NCBI GenBank assembly: GCA_026874595.1
Contig: CM049320.1
Coordinates: forward strand, 672,001-736,000
DNA length: 64,000 nt
DNA from: Sipunculus nudus
Taxonomy: Eukaryota > Annelida > Sipuncula > Golfingiida > Sipunculidae
Direction: 5' to 3'
Position numbers and translations under genes: made by a program. Positions 48,001-54,000 of this stretch are shown here, one piece after another (position 1 is the first letter of the stretch; every line of letters begins with the position of its first letter). The notes under the pieces are model-generated. The model did no database searches. It was not told the origin of the DNA and worked only from the letters and a program-made list of their open reading frames with translations.

Positions 48001-51000
48001 ATTTACTGAAATTTAAAATGTGTTATTATGTGTAAATTTTATGATGAATACGGTGATGGATAACCACATGCAGTTACATAGTTGTAAATATCAAAAACAT
48101 GATTAAGATACGCTAAAATCAGTTACAGAAACATCGGCTTCATTAAAACCACCGACTCTACTGTGGTTGGTTCATTTAATGATTTTGTCATCCCTATTCT
48201 TTGAGTGGAGCCAAACTCTGATGGTTTAGAATGTTGAGCAGTCAACTTTTCCAACGATAGTGACCATACCATATTACCTCCACCCACCCCCTCCCCATAC
48301 TGTCATATAAAAGAATGTCATTTTGCCATAAAAAGAGGCTCTATAAATTTCAATCCGTTAATAGGAATTATTTACAAAAATGTGTGAAGTTTCCTAAAAT
48401 AGTTATTAGGCGTAATCTTTCAGTAGTAACTACATTTAACACGATGACTTGTAATATGGCATGATTTGCTCGTTTCCATGACACTGTAATACCAAGGTAT
48501 TTAAGCACAAAATACAAATTTTCCAACAATTTTCCCCAGTTGAAGGGGACACCCCGCCCACATCCACATACATAGTACAAAAGGAAATTGCACCCCTGAG
48601 ACAGTATAATATTAGACCCCTGAGATAGTATAATATCTCATTTTATTACATAATTATTTCTGCAAGATCTAGAATTAAGCCAAGTGGACGCTTTTGATTA
48701 TATGAAACATAACATTTTGCAATAACATGATGTAAAATATATTAATATTTTGTAAGACTTAAGCACAAAACAAACTAACGCGAGCGTCACGGGTGCGCCA
48801 CGAGACAAATTCAAAACCCTAACACGCACGACACGCGTCAGATTGGATGCTATTATATAAGCACCTGTTGTATTTTTTGTATATCTTTTTAAAAATAGTA
48901 ATTTTGATAATCAACATTGGATTAATTGTATAAAAATATGTATCTGTTTGTCACCAAACATGTTCTAAATATCACAGAACTCGGTCACTATTCTTAACAA
49001 AATTTATATATATTTTTGTTGCTTTGAAGCACGTTTTCTATCCAGATACAAATCAATAATTATAGTTCAATGAATTTTAACAAACGTTTCATCAGCAGTT
49101 TAATATAGAATGCGAGTGTTGGGGAGGGAAACCCTCTCTTTAGTTATGTCATTATCAGGAATCACAACGCTTGACGCTTGAGCGTGTCGCGCGCGTCAAG
49201 CCCGCGTTTGTGTGTTTTGGGCTTTAGATATATAAGTAAATGAAAGGTCATTTAAATCTTTTTTATTGTATAAAAATGGTATCTCATTATTTTTTACATT
49301 TCAGTCAATGTGTCAAATAAACTGACTGATTCACTCAGTCAATTTGTAAAATGCCTGAAAATAGTATCTCTTTATTTTTACATTTCAGTCAATGTGTCAA
49401 ATAAACTGATTCACTCAGTCAATTTGTAAAATGCCTGAAAATAGTATCTCTTTATTTTTACATTTCAGTCAATGTGTCAAATAAACTGACTGATTCACTC
49501 AGGCAATTTGTAAAATGCCTGAAAATATATGAATAGTTAAGGGTCAGAATTCAGGTTCAAGTTGTGTCAAATTTTGTCATCAGCAGTCACTCTTCAATAC
49601 GATATCGCAAGCCATATCAAGCAGCGCATCAATTCGTAATGATATATACCTAGTGTATACTGTTAAGTAGTGCAGACAAAGGTTACAGTTTACTTCACCG
49701 ATAAGGAACTTGACAAGTTCACTTCCTTCTAGTACTTGCTTGACGTTCATCTCTCTCTTTCCCGCTTGTAGTTGCACGGTGACATATTATACACCTCTGT
49801 CTATTGGACATGTTTATGTTGTTGATTATAAACCATCACACAGTTGGCTGTCCGTGGACGTCAGAACAAAAAGTGTATCAATCAGGTGTTAAGGTGTTTC
49901 ATTATGGAGATAATTATAATCCCTTTTCTTTAGATATGCTAGTATCGTTCTCAGTTATTGTTATTAAGGACTATTGTATCAATATTTATCTTTATTCTTT
50001 AATGACATTTGATCAAATTTTAAAATGGTCAACTCCACCAAGGTTGGACATTGTAATAAGCTGTTACACAACTGCTCTACCCCTGTATTACCGGGGGAAC
50101 ACCCTATGACATCATGGCTACCAGAGGAGGTTCCCTTGGTATTAATGCCACCAGATGCAGATCTCTGGGGTTGACCAATGACCACAGAGCTGGCGATGCA
50201 GGGATGGAATGACTGATACATGAGCCATGTACCAGTCCAGCCCTTTCTCTTATGCCCAGGAATGATGAACACTGTAGATGTACGCTGTCTGTCCAACCGG
50301 GCTCTGAGCCTCTCCGGTCCTTCTTAGCTTCTGCCTTGCAGAAGCTGAGATTATAGGGACCAGGGAAACCTGGACAGCCACATTCTGGTTAGTATAGATA
50401 CTAGCAACTACCCGTGCTACGCACGGTTTAGGGCGAATACGACAATCCGTGCGGTGGTATCGGAAATCCATGGAAAATCCGGAGATATGGAAAATCACAC
50501 AAATCGCTTTACGCTATCAATATATAGATCTAATATATCTATGGTGTTGTGGATAGTATCTTTCGGAACAGCGTTCGGCACATGTTTCGGAAAAGCGTAC
50601 AGTCGCACACGGTCACTCGAAGCCATAGCCTATCATGTGGTCGGGGTCTTTGACAAATAGTCTCCAACACATGTGCCAAGTGACATGAGAAACTGATCAA
50701 CAGTATTACATATACATACAAATAAACCGTCCACGTAAAAGACCTAAGAAGAAAATGCAAAAATACCAGTTTTATTTGTGAGAATAGTAACAATGATGAC
50801 CATTATACGCAATAAGCGTACATGCTGAATGACAGAATTAAGTATTTAAAAACAAAGAATATTACATAAAAATTGTTGAAAATCAGATGGCACATGCATG
50901 TGAAAAAAATACCAGTACAAACGTATTTAATATACATTTCACAGGAGTTTTATATTCGTAATGAGATATGAGAAATAATCTCGATTTCCGATGCATTTTG

Positions 51001-54000
51001 AGTCAATTATATGTGTTTACACTTTCGTGTCGCCACTCAACACGTGTACATCTCACACTTTACCAACCACGACGTTACTTTGGTTAACATTTTCTTTACA
51101 TCTGTTACATAGTAGGCCAACATGAATTGGTTAAAATTTGTCAAGGAGCTCAATAGCACGCAAGGCCACCGCGCGACCAAGTACGACTGTATAAGACCAA
51201 AAAAATAAATAAATAAAATAAAAGGTAAGGTTCTCAGGCACCGCCCGCGTCAGTTATACCTCCCCCTCCTCCCCCCCCCCCCCGCATCAATTTTTTTTTT
51301 TTTAAATTTCACCTTTCAAGAAGATAAAATATTCAATTTTGATCAGATTTCCTTTGTTTAGCAAAACAATTCTGTTATTTTCATGCTTTTCCCTGATCAT
51401 ATGATATTTTTATATCGAAACATACAAAACAAAGGTAAAATTTCGCCCAGCCTCACAGGTTTGTGAAATATAGTGCGTGAGAACCATACCTTTTTTTGGC
51501 CTATCCATCACGATTTCCTGCGACCCGGTAGATGTGCACTCAAGCATATCAGGTCACAGAGAGGGCTTCTGCAAAACAATTCTGTCCGAGGTCCCCCCTT
51601 TTGAGAAGGGATCGCCAATGTTGATTATTTCTGGCCGGTCACCGCAAAATGTTAGAAAACCCCAGATAGGGCCCCCGAGTAAAACTCGGTCCCGCCAACA
51701 CACTCTATAGTCCATTGTTTTAACGGCTCGAAGACACAAAGAAAAGAGGCGCCCGCGGGGGAGTAAATATTAAACTTATTAATTATGCACGTAATATGCA
51801 TTTATTGCAAATAAAAGGGGCGGAATCTCTTCGGACAAACCCAGAGCATATGTATGTCGAAAATCACGGCAATCCGTACGGTAGTATCGGAGGAGATACG
51901 GAAAATCACAAAAATCGCCTTACGCTATTAATATATATATATATATCTATATATTAATAGCGTAAGGCGATTTATGTGATTTTCCGTATCTCCTCTGATA
52001 CCGCCGTACGGATTGCCGTGATTTTCGACATACATATGCTCTGGGTTTGTCCGAAGAGATTCCGATCCCTTTATTTGCAATATTTGCGTATTACGTGCAT
52101 AATAAATAATTTTAATATTTGCTCCCCCGCGGGCGCCTCTTTTCTTTGTGTCTTCGGGCCTGGTAACACAATGACCACAGAGTGTTTGATGGCGGGACAG
52201 AGTTTTTCTCCGGGGGCCCTATCTGGGCTTTTCTTAAATTTGCGGTGACCGCCCCGAAATAATCCCTATTGGTGATCCCTTCTCAAAAAGCAACCTCCAC
52301 GCAGAGAAAAGGTCTATTGTGCACAAGGAGATCTCGCGTGAGGAAAATGCTCAAAAGCGGGATCTTTCAAAGAATGAAAATTTTCCGAGCGGTAGTGAAT
52401 GCAGGGTAGTGTGTAAAACCCGAACCCCACGGTCCCCGGATCCCATAAACCTATTTCCTCATTTTCCATAATTTATACCGCTAAAAACACCACTATTGTT
52501 GATGTAAGAACAGAGCAAAGTCCCTTAATGTTGCACATTTGTAATTGACCGATTCACTGAAAGATTTATAATTACAAAAATATTTCGATAAAGACGGACC
52601 TCATTTACTTTAATTTGCCGACTGTTCAATTTTGACGGACCCCAGTAACCACCGCTCATATTTTTATTTATGACTAAAAGAAGAAAAAAAGTAGCACTCA
52701 TGTCACACGCTAAATATAATATTTGTTATTTTAATAGTGCTGACACAGTGGGGGAGATTTAATTGAAGTGCACTAACAGTTGAGCGGACCTGAGACTGAT
52801 ATATCAGAGCACTTCCACATAACATCAGGTTTCGTGCTCCGTTCATAACAATATATGCAATTTAAAGTTGGCAATAATATAAATACCGAAAGGAATTGTT
52901 GATTACTTGCAATTCAAGCAACTATAGGTTCCAAAATAATGATTTTTAAATGTTTTTAATTATTATACTTTTTAAAACGCTACACAAATGAAATAAATAT
53001 CAAATATAAAATTATGAATAAAAACTGAGACAGAAATTTAAAAATACAGATACAAACACAATAATTAATTACAAGGGTGTTATGGCTAAACGTGATGTGA
53101 AATACATGTATGTACTAAAGAAATGGAAAAAACAATGGGAAAACGGGGTCCGTGTAATCCGAGAGGTCCGTGCGCCAGGGTCCGTAAGTGTTTTTTTATC
53201 AAATTTTGTTGCAAAACAGACTATTTTTTATGTTTTAACCAAACATGATATAAAATATGTCTTTAGATAAGATTATGCTAAAATATCTGGACAAATTACC
53301 ATGACAGTTTAAGAATTAAAAATTTTTCTTGGGGTCCGGGATACGGAGTGGGATCCGGGTTTAACACACTGCCTGAACGCAGTGACGGTCTCACTGGAAA
53401 ACATTGGCTCCGCTTTCAAACAGAAAGGAGTGCGTGATATTTAAAAATATATAAAGCCATAAAATGTACCACATAATATAATGCTACCACGAACTTTTGC
53501 GCAGCGGGATTGCCCGACCATGTTAATGCTCAGTTTTGTGCGTTATAACCGGAATGCAATTATCGAGATCACGTTTCAGCGCTGTACTGTACTACCATGC
53601 AAGATAACAGGTTCCTTTACTGGCGGATTCACGGGCTCGGAGGACAACTTTAAATGGGGATGTTCAGCATAATATATATTTTCATATAAAAATGATTTTA
53701 TTTCACATATTTCTTCATTTTATTTAACACAACTTCTTCGAAAATTCTCCGGTCATCCTCTCGGCCTCAATTAGAGTTTTATGTATAACACCATGCATAT
53801 AATTGATCTATATATTAAAAGTGTAACGCGATTTGTGTGAATTTACGTCTCCTCTGACACTACGGTTTGCCGTCATTTTTGACATACATATGCTCCAGGT
53901 TTGTCCGAAGACATTCCACCATTCGGACAAGAACGTATTCGTCCAGGTCATTCAGACTCCGACACAAGGTTAACTCAGAGACAGAACACTTATTCCAAAT

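Noticed and set aside
49580-49777. Minus-strand ORF in intron 1 as a possible alternative urease exon
   Set aside because: Exon 1 joins exon 2 without any gap in the protein alignment, and the ORF shows no similarity to the gamma part.
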